Notes: generated by a model not told the origin, from the letters alone. Positions 16,753 through 26,682 are shown, counted from the stretch's first letter. The stretch is 64,000 nucleotides of DNA from Aestuariivivens sediminis (GCF_022662105.1 NZ_JAKMCP010000001.1:1-64000), one strand, 5' to 3'. Program-made: numbers and translations.

Positions 16753-19206
16753 CTAAAAGTTATCGACATTTAAAATAATTTTAACCGACCGAAATTCCTT
16801 TATACTGAAGAAGCTGTTATTCACCTTAATAATGGCTTCTTTTGTTTTTGATAAGGATTGCCCTTGAGGAATCTTTATTAATATATTTTTATAAAACTGA
16901 TTTCTTATTCGGGAAACTGGTGGGGATTCCGGACCTAAAACATATTCAGTGAAAAGTTGTCTCAAAGATTTGGCCAACCATTGAGATGCTTGCTCTACCC
17001 TATTAAAATCCCTGTGTTTTAAAGTTATTTTTATAAGTTTATAAATTGGTGGATACTTATAAGTATACCTGTCATTCAACTGTTCATTAAACATCTCTGT
17101 ATAATTATTGGTGGAGACCTGCTGTAAAATGGAATGATATGGATTGTAGGTTTGAATGAGTACACTACCCCGCTCATCCGTTCGGCCTGCGCGTCCCGCA
17201 ACTTGCAACATGAGCTGGAAACTACGCTCATGTGCTCTAAAATCCGGGAAATTCAACATGGTGTCGGCGTTCATGATTCCAACAAGTTTAACATTCCTAA
17301 AATCCAATCCTTTGGTAAGCATTTGCGTCCCTACTAAAATATCGATTTCCTGTTGTTCTAAAGCGTTAATTATTTTGTCGTATGCATACTTACCGCGGGT
17401 GGTATCTAAATCCATACGTGCCACTTTGTACCCCGGAAACAGGGTTTTTACTTCTTCTTCAATTTGTTCTGTACCAAAACCTTTAGAATCTATATCCGAA
17501 CTACCACATGCTTCACAATTAAGGTGCATCGCGGTATGATAACCACAGTAATGGCATCGCAATTGATTTTTATATTGATGATAGGTTAAACTCACGTCGC
17601 AATTAGGGCACTGAGGGGCATGTCCACAGATGGTACACTCTATAATTGGTGAAAACCCCCTTCTATTCTGGAACAAAATTATTTGTTGACCTTCATTTAG
17701 CGCATCCCTCATGGCCTCAATAAGTGTATCGCTAAAATGACCTGTCATACGTTTTCTCTTGTATTTATCCTTTAAATCCACCAACTGAATTTCCGGCATT
17801 AAAACATCATTATAACGCTTGTGTATTTCTGCAAAACCATACTTATGCTGTTTAACGTTAAAATAACTTTCCAAACTCGGCGTCGCGGATCCCAAAAGGG
17901 TTTTGGTCCGATGCATATTAGCCAACATTATTGCCGTGTCACGCGCATGGTATCGAGGTGCTGGGTCAAATTGTTTATAGGACAGTTCGTGCTCTTCGTC
18001 AATTATAACAAGTCCTAAATTACTAAATGGTAAAAACAAGGAAGATCTTGCACCAATGACAATTTGTGCTTTGGGTGCCTGTTTTAACACATTATTCCAA
18101 ACCTCAACGCGCTCATGAGAACTGTACTTCGAATGATACACCGATATGCATTCACCAAAGTAACGCTGTAATCTGCTAATAAGCTGGGTGGTTAAAGCAA
18201 TTTCTGGCAGTAAATACAGTACTTGTTTGCCACTGCTAATACAATCTTCAATCAATTTCGCATAAATTTCTGTCTTTCCCGAAGAGGTTACACCGTGAAG
18301 TAGCGTCACATTTTGGGTTTCGAAGGCCTTTTTTACAGCATCCAGGGCCTGTATTTGACAGGTATTGAGCAACTTGGTTTTTAACGTATCTTTACCGGAA
18401 TATTGAATTCTGTCGGTTTGTATATGATATTCTTCGAGGACACCTTTATCTATCAATGTTTTAATAATGGAGGAAGACGCCCCGCTTTCATTTTTTAAAT
18501 TAAAAACCGTTACCGGCTTTTTTGTTTTTCCCACTAAAGAAAACAAGGTTAAGACGACCTCTTTTTGCCTGGGAGCGCGACCAAGAGCGTCCAATAACTG
18601 TTGCAATGCGTTTTCAGTGGTATAATTGGAGCCTAATTTTACATAACGTACCAGCTTGGGTTTATACTTTTCGTAAACTTCCTCTTCAAGATGAACAACT
18701 CCTTTTTCTATAAGCCTATTTATCACAGGGAATACCTGTTTTTTATCCAAAATCCCCATTACATCCTGAATTTTCAATGAAGACTGGTGCTGTAAGGCTT
18801 CGTAAATCAGAAATTCTTCATCCTCCAACATATGTTCTTCTATTGGAAAGCCTTTATTTTTCACAATTCTGGTTTCACTTTCCAAAATAAAAGCACCGGG
18901 CAGGGCTGCTCTCATCACATCTCCTAAAGTGCACATGTAATAATTTGCTATCCACTCCCAAAGTTCCAATTGCAATTCATTGACCAAAGGTGTTTCATCC
19001 AAAATTTGATGTATCTCTTTGGCCTGATATGCCGTGGGTGGCAATTGGTGGATCCTGGCTACAATACCCGTATAGATTTTAGATTTTCCAAAAGGTACGG
19101 CCACGCGCATTCCTCTTTTTATGAATACTGCCTCAGAAGATGAAATACTATACGTAAATAGTTTTTGAAGCGGAACCGGAATGATGACATCAATAAAATA
19201 GCCCAT
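16753..19206 (-). CDS. priA: Primosomal replication restart helicase PriA
   Basis: An 817-residue superfamily 2 helicase that reloads the replisome at collapsed forks. Visible: the N-terminal 3' DNA-binding domain (IDVIIPVPLQKLFTYSI), Walker A GVTSSGKT near residue 305, a DEEH box (IIDEEHELSYKQ) near 402, the GSATPSLES motif, a zinc-binding Cys cluster at about 522-565 (CTICGHAPQCPNCDVS..CHYCGYH..CEACGS), and helicase motifs VGTQMLTKGLDF and QVAGRAGR. The length is normal for Bacteroidota. It lies three bases downstream of the YihY-type gene and the two are probably cotranscribed. Confidence 0.97.
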   Translation of the reverse strand: MGYFIDVIIPVPLQKLFTYSISSSEAVFIKRGMRVAVPFGKSKIYTGIVARIHQLPPTAYQAKEIHQILDETPLVNELQLELWEWIANYYMCTLGDVMRAALPGAFILESETRIVKNKGFPIEEHMLEDEEFLIYEALQHQSSLKIQDVMGILDKKQVFPVINRLIEKGVVHLEEEVYEKYKPKLVRYVKLGSNYTTENALQQLLDALGRAPRQKEVVLTLFSLVGKTKKPVTVFNLKNESGASSSIIKTLIDKGVLEEYHIQTDRIQYSGKDTLKTKLLNTCQIQALDAVKKAFETQNVTLLHGVTSSGKTEIYAKLIEDCISSGKQVLYLLPEIALTTQLISRLQRYFGECISVYHSKYSSHERVEVWNNVLKQAPKAQIVIGARSSLFLPFSNLGLVIIDEEHELSYKQFDPAPRYHARDTAIMLANMHRTKTLLGSATPSLESYFNVKQHKYGFAEIHKRYNDVLMPEIQLVDLKDKYKRKRMTGHFSDTLIEAMRDALNEGQQIILFQNRRGFSPIIECTICGHAPQCPNCDVSLTYHQYKNQLRCHYCGYHTAMHLNCEACGSSDIDSKGFGTEQIEEEVKTLFPGYKVARMDLDTTRGKYAYDKIINALEQQEIDILVGTQMLTKGLDFRNVKLVGIMNADTMLNFPDFRAHERSFQLMLQVAGRAGRTDERGSVLIQTYNPYHSILQQVSTNNYTEMFNEQLNDRYTYKYPPIYKLIKITLKHRDFNRVEQASQWLAKSLRQLFTEYVLGPESPPVSRIRNQFYKNILIKIPQGQSLSKTKEAIIKVNNSFFSIKEFRSVKIILNVDNF

Positions 19207-19209
19207 AAA

Positions 19210-20148
19210 CTACCTCCTTTTGCGAAGTTTATTCAAAGACGCATTTAATTCATAACCCAATAATAGAATATTTGCGTTAAGCCACATATAGAAAAGCAGT
19301 ATCAACAAGGCCCCTATAGAGCCATATAACTTATTGTATTGTCCAAAATTTTCAATATAGACCCCAAATAAATAAGACGTTAGCATAATAAGCAATGTAG
19401 TAAATAAAGCCCCAATGGAAAAGAATTTCGACTCCCGCCCTTCTTTGGTCCCAAAATAATACAGGGTCGCCGTTGCAATATAGATCATAATCACAAAAAA
19501 GACATATTTAGCAACGTCAAACCAGAACACCTCATCCGAGTCTAAATAACCTTTGTTATTAAGAACATCTACTAATTCCTTCACAACATAGATTTGAACA
19601 TACCCTAATACCACAATAGTGACAATCAATAAAAAAACTAAAATCAATGCGATTCCAAGGGCATACAAATATTGCTTAAAAACATTTCGGGTCAATTGTT
19701 CATGATAGGAGTTCTCAAAACCGGAAAATATGGCATTTACACCATTTGCCATCAAGGCAATCGACAAAACCAAAACAGAGGACAATAGGCCTCCCCGCTT
19801 TGAGTTTTCGATGTTTTTAAATATGTTGTCAAAGAAAAAATCGGAAGTACTTGGAGGCAAAAAAGATTCCAAAAAGGTCATGAACTCATTTTGGAAATTA
19901 GCGACAGGTATCTCAGGAATGATAATAATAATAAACAGCAGAAAAGGAAACAAGGCGGTAAAAAAACTAAACGCAATGGCACTGGCTCGCGTCGTCAAAG
20001 CACCCTTGACAATACCCGTAATATAAAGCTCCAGTAAATCGTAAAAGGATAATCCTTCAAGACCCGGTAATTTAATTTGCTTAAAAAAGCGAACGATAAC
20101 ATTTAACACAGGAATCTTTTCAAGATTATCTTCGATAGGCTTGGTCAT
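19210..20148 (-). CDS. YihY/BrkB-family inner membrane protein
   Basis: A 312-residue integral membrane protein with about six hydrophobic segments (for example SAIAFSFFTALFPFLLFIIIII, LALGIALILVFLLIVTIVVLG-like, FVIMIYIATATLYYFGTK, LLILLFYMWLNANILLLGYEL). The motifs TTRASAIAFSFFTALFPF near the N-terminus, YGSIGALLILLFYMW and LGYELNASL near the C-terminus are family hallmarks (once called ribonuclease BN or BrkB). The function is not settled; the family has been linked to envelope processes and transport. The stop is three bases before priA and the start is 79 bases from the nadC stop. Confidence 0.9.
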   Translation of the reverse strand: MTKPIEDNLEKIPVLNVIVRFFKQIKLPGLEGLSFYDLLELYITGIVKGALTTRASAIAFSFFTALFPFLLFIIIIIPEIPVANFQNEFMTFLESFLPPSTSDFFFDNIFKNIENSKRGGLLSSVLVLSIALMANGVNAIFSGFENSYHEQLTRNVFKQYLYALGIALILVFLLIVTIVVLGYVQIYVVKELVDVLNNKGYLDSDEVFWFDVAKYVFFVIMIYIATATLYYFGTKEGRESKFFSIGALFTTLLIMLTSYLFGVYIENFGQYNKLYGSIGALLILLFYMWLNANILLLGYELNASLNKLRKRR

Positions 20149-20227
20149 TAAAATAGAATTTGCTTTTAGCTCGTATTATATATGCAATTTATATAAATTT
20201 AGCTAACAAATTCGTGATAAAAATTAA

Positions 20228-21088
20228 TTAATTAACGGCTTTTAAACTGAGGTCCATATTATGAACAGAATGGGTCAAGGCACCACATGAAATATAGTCC
20301 ACACCGCATTCAGCATAATGCCTAATTGTCGCCTCGTTAATATTTCCCGAAGATTCGATTAAGCATTTATCCCCAATTAACTTTACGGCTTTTCGGGTAT
20401 CTTCATAATCGAAATTATCCAATAAGATTCTGTAAACCCCTTCATTTCTTAGAATTTCTTCTACTTCCAATAGATTTCGCGCCTCGATCATAATGAGCAG
20501 ATCTTTTCCTGTATCTTTCAGATATTGTTTGGTCATTTCAATGGCTTTCGTAATCCCTCCTGCAAAATCGATGTGATTATCTTTCAACATGATCATATCA
20601 TATAAAGCAAACCGATGGTTTTCTCCACCCCCAATTTTTACAGCCCATTTTTCCAAAACACGAATTCCCGGTGTGGTCTTTCTGGTATCCAGAATCTTAG
20701 TTTTGGTTCCCTTTACCAGATCAACGAAAAGCCTCGTTTTGGTTGCAATCGCACTCATGCGCTGCATAGCATTTAATACAGTACGTTCTGCTTTCAAAAT
20801 GGATTGCGAAGGACCTTCAACGTACATGACAATATCCCCAAATGTAACCTCCGTCCCATCTTCTATAAGTACCTCTAATTTTAAACTCTTATCCACGTAA
20901 GCAAAAACTTTCTTTGCAAAATTAACACCTCCAATAATGCCCTTATCCTTAACAAGAAGTTTCGCTTTACCCCTCGCCGTTTCCGGTATACATGCCAAAG
21001 AACTATGGTCACCGTCTCCAACGTCTTCGTTTATAGCACTGGAAATGATGCGCTTTATCTCTGAATCAAAGTGCTCCTGTGTAATCAT
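20228..21088 (-). CDS. nadC: Nicotinate-nucleotide pyrophosphorylase (carboxylating)
   Basis: A 286-residue quinolinate phosphoribosyltransferase that makes nicotinate mononucleotide from quinolinate and PRPP in de novo NAD synthesis. Diagnostic motifs: EDVGDGDHSS near the N-terminus, LNAMQRMSAIATKT, the PRPP/quinolinate region LDTRKTTPGIRVLEKWAVKIGG (split here as DTRKTTPG and KWAVKIGGGENHRFAL), MLKDNHI, and the C-terminal barrel ESSGNINEATIRHYAECGVDYISCGALTHS. nadA and nadB are not in the window. The gene is divergent from rlmH. Confidence 0.97.
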   Translation of the reverse strand: MITQEHFDSEIKRIISSAINEDVGDGDHSSLACIPETARGKAKLLVKDKGIIGGVNFAKKVFAYVDKSLKLEVLIEDGTEVTFGDIVMYVEGPSQSILKAERTVLNAMQRMSAIATKTRLFVDLVKGTKTKILDTRKTTPGIRVLEKWAVKIGGGENHRFALYDMIMLKDNHIDFAGGITKAIEMTKQYLKDTGKDLLIMIEARNLLEVEEILRNEGVYRILLDNFDYEDTRKAVKLIGDKCLIESSGNINEATIRHYAECGVDYISCGALTHSVHNMDLSLKAVN

Positions 21089-21200
21089 ATTTAAATATTT
21101 GATGCTAAAATAAGAAAATGCTTCACGAAATTATATGATAAATTTGTCAAATTTTCAAAATTCATAAAGATAAAATATATCATTGCTAAAATGTAAACCT

Positions 21201-21208
21201 TAAATTTG
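21201..21208 (+). promoter_or_regulatory. -7 promoter element of rlmH, four bases before the ATG
   Basis: TAAATTTG fully matches TAnnTTTG and ends at 21208, while the rlmH ATG begins at 21213. The expected transcription start is at or next to the A of the ATG, implying a leaderless mRNA or one with almost no leader. Confidence 0.55.
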
Positions 21209-21212
21209 TATT

Positions 21213-21686
21213 ATGACAATAAAACTTCTTGGTATTGGAAAAACAGACAAAAAGGAACTGGATGCCTTAATTGAAGATTATACGAAACGGCTAGGCTTTT
21301 ATAACAAGTTTTCATTCCAGATTATTCCGGATATAAAAAAGGTAAAAAACTTATCGGAAAAGCAACAAAAGGATCAGGAAGGGGGAGCAATTTTAAACCT
21401 CATCAAACCTACTGACACCGTCATACTTTTAGATGAAAACGGGCCACAATATACTTCAGTCGGATTCTCCGATTACCTACAAAAACATTTAAATTCTGGC
21501 ATCAAGCAGCTTGTTTTTGTTATTGGAGGACCCTATGGCTTCTCCTCCGACGTATACCAAAGAGCCAATGGCAAAATAGCATTATCTAAAATGACCTTTT
21601 CCCACCAGATGATTCGGCTTTTCTTTATTGAACAGTTATATAGAGCATTTACAATATTGAGGAATGAACCCTACCACCACCATTAA
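21213..21686 (+). CDS. rlmH: 23S rRNA (pseudouridine1915-N3)-methyltransferase RlmH
   Basis: A 157-residue SPOUT-class methyltransferase that N3-methylates pseudouridine 1915 in helix 69 of 23S rRNA, using S-adenosylmethionine. Motifs: MTIKLLGIGKTDKKELDALIEDY-type start, LLDENGPQYTS, the SAM knot VFVIGGPYGFS, ALSKMTFSHQMIRLFFIEQLYRA near the C-terminus, and the terminal NEPYHHH. The length is typical. It converges on hpf with one base between the two stop codons; both proteins act on the assembled ribosome. Confidence 0.97.
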   Translation: MTIKLLGIGKTDKKELDALIEDYTKRLGFYNKFSFQIIPDIKKVKNLSEKQQKDQEGGAILNLIKPTDTVILLDENGPQYTSVGFSDYLQKHLNSGIKQLVFVIGGPYGFSSDVYQRANGKIALSKMTFSHQMIRLFFIEQLYRAFTILRNEPYHHH

Positions 21687-21687
21687 T

Positions 21688-21987
21688 CTAATGTTTAATA
21701 AAAGTGTGCTTTCGCTTTTTTAATTGAATCTCCAAATCCTTGATGGTTTTCTTAACTGCATTTTCAAATGTACTCTCATTAGAGGTAGCAAAAATTCTAG
21801 GACCCGGAGCACTTAATTCAATTTTACAAATCTTACCGTTTTGATCTGCATTATGCTCAATTTCAAAACAGACTTCTGCGTTGATCAGCCAATCGTATTT
21901 TTTATTTAACTTATTTAATTGCTTGGTCACATAAGCGTTCATCGCTTCGCTCGTTAACATGTGAACGTATTGAATATTAATGGTCAT
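21688..21987 (-). CDS. Short ribosome hibernation promoting factor (HPF/RaiA family)
   Basis: A 99-residue protein with the beta-alpha-beta-beta-beta-alpha fold pattern of the HPF/YfiA family: INIQYVHMLTSEAMNAYVTKQLNKL, a central CFEIEHNADQNGKICKIELSAPG strand pair, then STFENAVKKTIKDLEIQLKKRK. The family binds in the mRNA/tRNA channel of the 30S subunit in stationary phase and silences or protects ribosomes. There is no C-terminal dimerisation domain, so this is the short form. The gene is tail-to-tail with rlmH. Confidence 0.9.
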   Translation of the reverse strand: MTINIQYVHMLTSEAMNAYVTKQLNKLNKKYDWLINAEVCFEIEHNADQNGKICKIELSAPGPRIFATSNESTFENAVKKTIKDLEIQLKKRKHTFIKH

Positions 21988-22139
21988 ATTAATGCTATTA
22001 AGTTATTAAGAATATGCTCTAAATATAGTAAAGTTTGAAAACCCCTAATCTAATAAAAATCATTTTAGGATAAAAAATTAAACTCAAAAAAGAAGGCGTA
22101 TTCAATTCGTCCTTGCTTTACATGGTTCTGTGATGGTCC

Positions 22140-23657
22140 TTAAACTTGTAGTTCTTTAATTCGTTCAGTGGGTATTAATCTTTTTGGGCCCCGTTTTAAA
22201 GCTTCTTGATATAGAACTTTGGCTTCTTGATATTTGCCTTGTGATTTTAAAAACTGAGCATATAATTCTTTAGTTGGAATAATGATATCAGGTGGCCCAT
22301 AACTGTATGACACATTTTCCTCAAATTCTACAGAATCCTTTAACAAACCGTCTGTCTTGTCATAATCATTATTTAGCCAGGCCTGAAGACCCAGTAATTG
22401 TACTTTCATAACATGAGCTCGTTTAACATCCAATCTATTTGGTAATGACCGATCCACAGAAGCACATAAGCTACTTCCATTGCTTATATTATCGACTAAT
22501 ACTGATTCTTTATCTATCTCAGCTGACAATTCATTTATGGTGGCATCTAATGTCTTTTTATCTTTGCTGTGGAACGCTTTCATCCCTTCAATAAAGTAAT
22601 TCTGGGCCTTTACGGAAATATTAATGCCCGTAACATCGATCGCTATATCCGCGACAGGATGTTCCCAAAGGCCAGACTCCGCCAGGAAGGTCCCTTTTAA
22701 AAACAAAAGATGTACATTAGCTCTTTTGGATGGTTTTTCATTACAAAACCGTTGCATGTCCCAAACCATTTTTTCAGCTTCAGCAATTTCCCCTTGTTGC
22801 AAGTAGCCATATTGTAACCAATGATAGGCATGATAACCCCGGGCGTCATTGTCCAATCCTTTTTCCTCCATTCTTTTAATACTTGCCGCATAGGAATCAA
22901 TATTGGAAGATACCACCTTATCCCACATCCCTAAAGCAACATAAATGTGCGATGGCATGTGAAGTGCATGACTGGCATCTGGAGCAACCTTTGCGTAAGA
23001 ATCGGCAGCATCCAATGCCAAATAGGCATGGTTAGGATCGTCGTAAGAATGTATCAAATAGTGAAGCGCTCCTGGATGCTGTGAATTTCTTTCTAAAATT
23101 TTGTTTGCAATCAGAGCTCCTTCACCATAGATGGAATCATTTCTGCCCTCGGCAACAGATCCCAGCAAGGACAGCGAATAAAAGGCGGCTACCTCATTTT
23201 GATTGGGATATTTATGATATAGTGATTTCATGTGCTCCATATAGGCTTTGTCCCGTTCTTTCTTTGGGGTTTTAGCCTTGTAGAGGACGCTCACCGCCTG
23301 TAAAAGATCTCTTTCAACAGGATTCAATGGGCTTAAATCCAATTGTGCTATCTTGTTCACCACAGTAATACCATCCTGATAATCTTGTTCTCTCCAAAGA
23401 CTGTGATTATAAGTCATCGCCTCTCCCCAATAAGCCATAGCCATATTAGGATCCATTTTTTGGGCATCGATAAACGCCTCCCTGGCATCATGGTATTCAA
23501 AACTATGTAATAATAATAGTCCCTTCTCAAAAATCGGGAGCGCTTCTTCCTTACCTGTAACTTTAAAATCCACAATTCCTAGATAAACAGGCTGCTCTTG
23601 TTTATTTTTACAAGAAATTGCAATCATACATAAAAGCACCATGACAAAATGTTTCAT
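22140..23657 (-). CDS. TPR-repeat lipoprotein
   Basis: A 505-residue protein with a lipoprotein signal (MKHFVMVLLCMIAISC, lipidated Cys at residue 16). Tetratricopeptide-like helices follow: FEKGLLLLHSFEYHDAREAFIDAQKMDPNMAMAYWGEAMT split over about 44-83, a His-rich middle (HPGALHYLIHSYDDP, HALHMPSHIYVALGMW) and a C-terminal TPR (KELYAQFLKSQGKYQEAKVLYQEAL). The pattern AMAYWGEAMTYNHSLW and the HYLIHSYDDP motif recur in a family of bacterial TPR proteins of unknown function. It should sit on the periplasmic side of the envelope. No partner genes are adjacent. The conserved histidines hint at metal or substrate binding, but no enzyme activity can be claimed. Confidence 0.85.
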   Translation of the reverse strand: MKHFVMVLLCMIAISCKNKQEQPVYLGIVDFKVTGKEEALPIFEKGLLLLHSFEYHDAREAFIDAQKMDPNMAMAYWGEAMTYNHSLWREQDYQDGITVVNKIAQLDLSPLNPVERDLLQAVSVLYKAKTPKKERDKAYMEHMKSLYHKYPNQNEVAAFYSLSLLGSVAEGRNDSIYGEGALIANKILERNSQHPGALHYLIHSYDDPNHAYLALDAADSYAKVAPDASHALHMPSHIYVALGMWDKVVSSNIDSYAASIKRMEEKGLDNDARGYHAYHWLQYGYLQQGEIAEAEKMVWDMQRFCNEKPSKRANVHLLFLKGTFLAESGLWEHPVADIAIDVTGINISVKAQNYFIEGMKAFHSKDKKTLDATINELSAEIDKESVLVDNISNGSSLCASVDRSLPNRLDVKRAHVMKVQLLGLQAWLNNDYDKTDGLLKDSVEFEENVSYSYGPPDIIIPTKELYAQFLKSQGKYQEAKVLYQEALKRGPKRLIPTERIKELQV

Positions 23658-23793
23658 AACTTGACTATATTTAGACCATTAGAATTCTTATTGTTTTAAA
23701 GATACATAATATTTTTATCGGAAATCAACTGTGCATTAAGATAATTGACTTTCCGTTTTCACAGACTAAATTTAATCCTAAAACCCTTTTAGA

Positions 23794-24384
23794 TTGATAA
23801 CACTGGTATTCGCGACTAACAACAGTAACAAAATAAAAGAAATTCAGGCATTACTGCCCTCACATATCAAACTCTTAAGCTTGAAAGATATAGGCTGTTT
23901 CGAAGAACTCCCTGAAACTCAAAACAGTATTGAGGGTAATGCCAGGCAAAAAGCTAACTATATAAAATCACATTACGATTATGACTGTTTTGCGGATGAT
24001 ACCGGACTGGAAGTGGAGGCACTCGACGGGGCTCCCGGTGTCCACTCGGCGAGATATGCAGGAGAACATTGCGATGATCATGATAATGTAAACAAACTGC
24101 TGATGGATTTACAGGATTGCAATCACAGAAATGCACAATTTAAAACGGTAATAGCTTTACATGTAAATAATGACCTATTGCTCTTTACTGGAATTTGCCG
24201 CGGACAAATAACCCGAAACAAACGAGGCGAAAATGGTTTTGGCTATGACCCCATATTTATCCCCAATGGCTTTAAAGAAACGTTCGCTGAGATGAATTTA
24301 AAGGTAAAAAACAGGATTAGTCATCGAGGTAAAGCCATGCATGAGCTTATCGCCTATTTAAATACCACCAATACTACCCCCTAG
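23794..24384 (+). CDS. rdgB: RdgB/HAM1 XTP/dITP pyrophosphatase
   Basis: A 196-residue inosine triphosphatase that removes dITP, ITP and XTP from the nucleotide pool. Motifs: LVFATNNSNKIKEIQ at the N-terminus, the substrate region FADDTGLEVEALDGAPGVHSARYAG, then GENGFGYDPIFIP, TFAEM and SHRGKA. The only start that yields the conserved N-terminus is a TTG at 23794; no in-frame ATG or GTG is near, so a TTG start is likely. It lies 54 bases upstream of the Rel/SpoT gene, in the same direction. Confidence 0.95.
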   Translation: MITLVFATNNSNKIKEIQALLPSHIKLLSLKDIGCFEELPETQNSIEGNARQKANYIKSHYDYDCFADDTGLEVEALDGAPGVHSARYAGEHCDDHDNVNKLLMDLQDCNHRNAQFKTVIALHVNNDLLLFTGICRGQITRNKRGENGFGYDPIFIPNGFKETFAEMNLKVKNRISHRGKAMHELIAYLNTTNTTP

Positions 24385-24437
24385 TCAAAAAGAAAAAAAG
24401 GGTTGCTAGTTTATTATCTTTATGCTAATTTTAATAT

Positions 24438-26657
24438 ATGACTGAAGAAGCAATAGAAAAGGAAAATATAGCCATAACCAAGGCTTACAAAGAATTACTA
24501 AAGGTTAGTTATCGCATACTGTCAAAAGAAGATAAACAATTAATCCGGAAGGCCTTTGATGTTGCCCTGGACGGGCATAAGGATCAGCGTAGAAAATCCG
24601 GTGAAGCTTATATTTTCCATCCTTTGGCAGTTGCTAAAATTGTGGCTCAGGAAATAGGATTGGATGCCACGTCCATAGCGGCAGCCTTATTACACGATGT
24701 TGTTGAAGATAATGAGGCCTATTCCATAAATGATATTGAACAACTTTTTGGTGAAACCGTTGCCAAAATAGTAAATGGATTAACTAAAATTTCATCCCTT
24801 AGTAAAGAACAGGATATGGATGTGTCTTTACAGGCTGAAAATTTTAGGAAAATGTTACTTACCTTAAATGACGATGTGCGTGTCATCATTATTAAAATTG
24901 CGGATCGTCTTCATAACATGCAAACCATGGATGTAATGCGAGAGGATAAACAGGTTAAGATCGCATCCGAAACGCTTTACATTTATGCTCCATTAGCGCA
25001 TAGAATTGGACTCTACAATATTAAAACCGAATTAGAAGACCTTGGCTTAAAATATACCGAACCCGAGGTGTATAATGATATTTTAAATAAAATAAAGGAC
25101 AGTAAGGAGGAACAGGACAATTATATTGCACAGTTTAGTGATGTTATTAAAAACTCATTGGACAAAGAAAATATGGAATATACCATAAAGGGTAGACCCA
25201 AATCCATATTCTCCATTAGACGGAAAATGGTAAAGCAAGGGGTTTCCTTTGATGAGGTATACGATAAATTTGCCATTAGGATCATTTACAGGAGCGACGA
25301 GGTTAATGAAAAATTTCTGGCCTGGAAAATTTACTCCATTGTCACCGATCATTTTCGTCCCAATCCGACACGTTTGCGCGATTGGATTTCATCTCCTAAA
25401 TCGACGGGTTACGAGGCGCTTCACATAACAGTAATGGGACCGAAAGGGCGATGGGTGGAAGTCCAAATTCGCAGTGAACGCATGAATGAAATTGCCGAAA
25501 AAGGGTATGCGGCACATTACAAATACAAGCAAGATGATGAGAAAGAGGATACCTTAGAAAGCTGGATCAATAGGTTACAGGAAGCATTGGAAAATCCACA
25601 TCTCAATGCTGTAGATTTTGTTGAACAATTTAAACTCAATCTATATTCACAGGAAATATTCGTTTTTACCCCAAAAGGGGAGCTCAAATCCTTGCCAAAG
25701 GGTGCCACAGCATTAGATTTTGCGTTTAGCATCCATACCGAAGTCGGCATGAAAACCCGTGGTGCCAAGGTTAATGGTAAACTAGTGCCTTTAAGTCAAG
25801 TTTTACACAGCGGTGATCAGGTAGATATTTTAACCTCGGAAATTGCCAAACCAAGCACAAACTGGTTGGATTATGCGACCACTGCCCGGGCTCGGAGTAA
25901 AATTAAATCGGCCTTAAAAGAAGATAAAAAGATTATTGGAGAAGATGGAAAAGAGGTTTTAAGGCGAAAGTTAAAACAACTTAAAATCACCTTAAATGAG
26001 CAAACCGTGAATGATTTGGTTCGCTATTTTAAGTTGAAAACCAGTCTCGATTTATTTTATCGGGTTGGGATCGGTTCCATAGACAATAGCATGCTCAAGG
26101 AATTCGCAGCCTCCAGAAGCAATGCCTTTGTAAGTTATATAAAAAATAAAATTTCCCGAAAACCAACTATTAGCAAGGAAGAGATTGAAAAAGATGAAAT
26201 CACTTCAAAATACGACTCCCTTGTATTTGGTAAGGAAGAGGAGAAATTGGATTACAAATTAGCCAATTGCTGTAATCCCATTCCCGGAGACGATGTATTT
26301 GGTTTTTTAACCGTTTCCGAAGGGATTAAGGTTCATAAAAAAAATTGTCCCAATGCACTAAGTCTTCAATCCAATTACGCCTACCGAATTATTCATGCCA
26401 AATGGATTGATTCTACCCAGCAGGAATTTTTAGTAAAAATTGAAGTTTCAGGAATCGACCATTTAGGGCTCGTCAATGAAATAACCCAGATCATCTCATC
26501 CAACATGCATGTCAATATGAAAAGCCTTAATTTTGAAAGTGACGACGGGGTATTTTCAGGTCGAATTTCGGCCATTGTTAAAAACAATACCATGTTAAAT
26601 AAATTAATTGAAAAACTTAAAAAAATTAATGGTATTGATAAGGTTAAAAGAGTATAA
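24438..26657 (+). CDS. Bifunctional (p)ppGpp synthetase/hydrolase (Rel/SpoT type)
   Basis: A 739-residue RSH enzyme that makes and breaks the stringent-response alarmone. Domains: HD hydrolase at about 40-190 with HPLAVAKIVAQ, LLHDVVED and IADRLHNMQTM intact; synthetase at about 240-370 with GRPKSIFSIRRKM, FAIRIIY and STGYEALHITVMGP; TGS at about 395-470 (IFVFTPKGELKSLPKGATALDFAFSIHT, given in parts); a zinc-finger/helical region with ANCCNPIPGDDVFGF; and a C-terminal ACT domain (about 664-739). In the synthetase the RxKD/ExDD switch position reads SFDE, closer to the acidic form. Length and order are normal. Downstream is the Fur-family gene, 25 bases away. Confidence 0.96.
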   Translation: MTEEAIEKENIAITKAYKELLKVSYRILSKEDKQLIRKAFDVALDGHKDQRRKSGEAYIFHPLAVAKIVAQEIGLDATSIAAALLHDVVEDNEAYSINDIEQLFGETVAKIVNGLTKISSLSKEQDMDVSLQAENFRKMLLTLNDDVRVIIIKIADRLHNMQTMDVMREDKQVKIASETLYIYAPLAHRIGLYNIKTELEDLGLKYTEPEVYNDILNKIKDSKEEQDNYIAQFSDVIKNSLDKENMEYTIKGRPKSIFSIRRKMVKQGVSFDEVYDKFAIRIIYRSDEVNEKFLAWKIYSIVTDHFRPNPTRLRDWISSPKSTGYEALHITVMGPKGRWVEVQIRSERMNEIAEKGYAAHYKYKQDDEKEDTLESWINRLQEALENPHLNAVDFVEQFKLNLYSQEIFVFTPKGELKSLPKGATALDFAFSIHTEVGMKTRGAKVNGKLVPLSQVLHSGDQVDILTSEIAKPSTNWLDYATTARARSKIKSALKEDKKIIGEDGKEVLRRKLKQLKITLNEQTVNDLVRYFKLKTSLDLFYRVGIGSIDNSMLKEFAASRSNAFVSYIKNKISRKPTISKEEIEKDEITSKYDSLVFGKEEEKLDYKLANCCNPIPGDDVFGFLTVSEGIKVHKKNCPNALSLQSNYAYRIIHAKWIDSTQQEFLVKIEVSGIDHLGLVNEITQIISSNMHVNMKSLNFESDDGVFSGRISAIVKNNTMLNKLIEKLKKINGIDKVKRV

Positions 26658-26664
26658 AAAAGAT

Positions 26665-26672
26665 TAAATTTG
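26665..26672 (+). promoter_or_regulatory. -7 promoter element of the Fur-family gene
   Basis: TAAATTTG fully matches TAnnTTTG and lies directly after the Rel/SpoT stop codon, with the ATG at 26683. The leader would be only about seven bases. It suggests that the regulator gene can be transcribed on its own even though it is closely packed behind rel. Confidence 0.45.
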
Positions 26673-26682
26673 CCACGAAATT

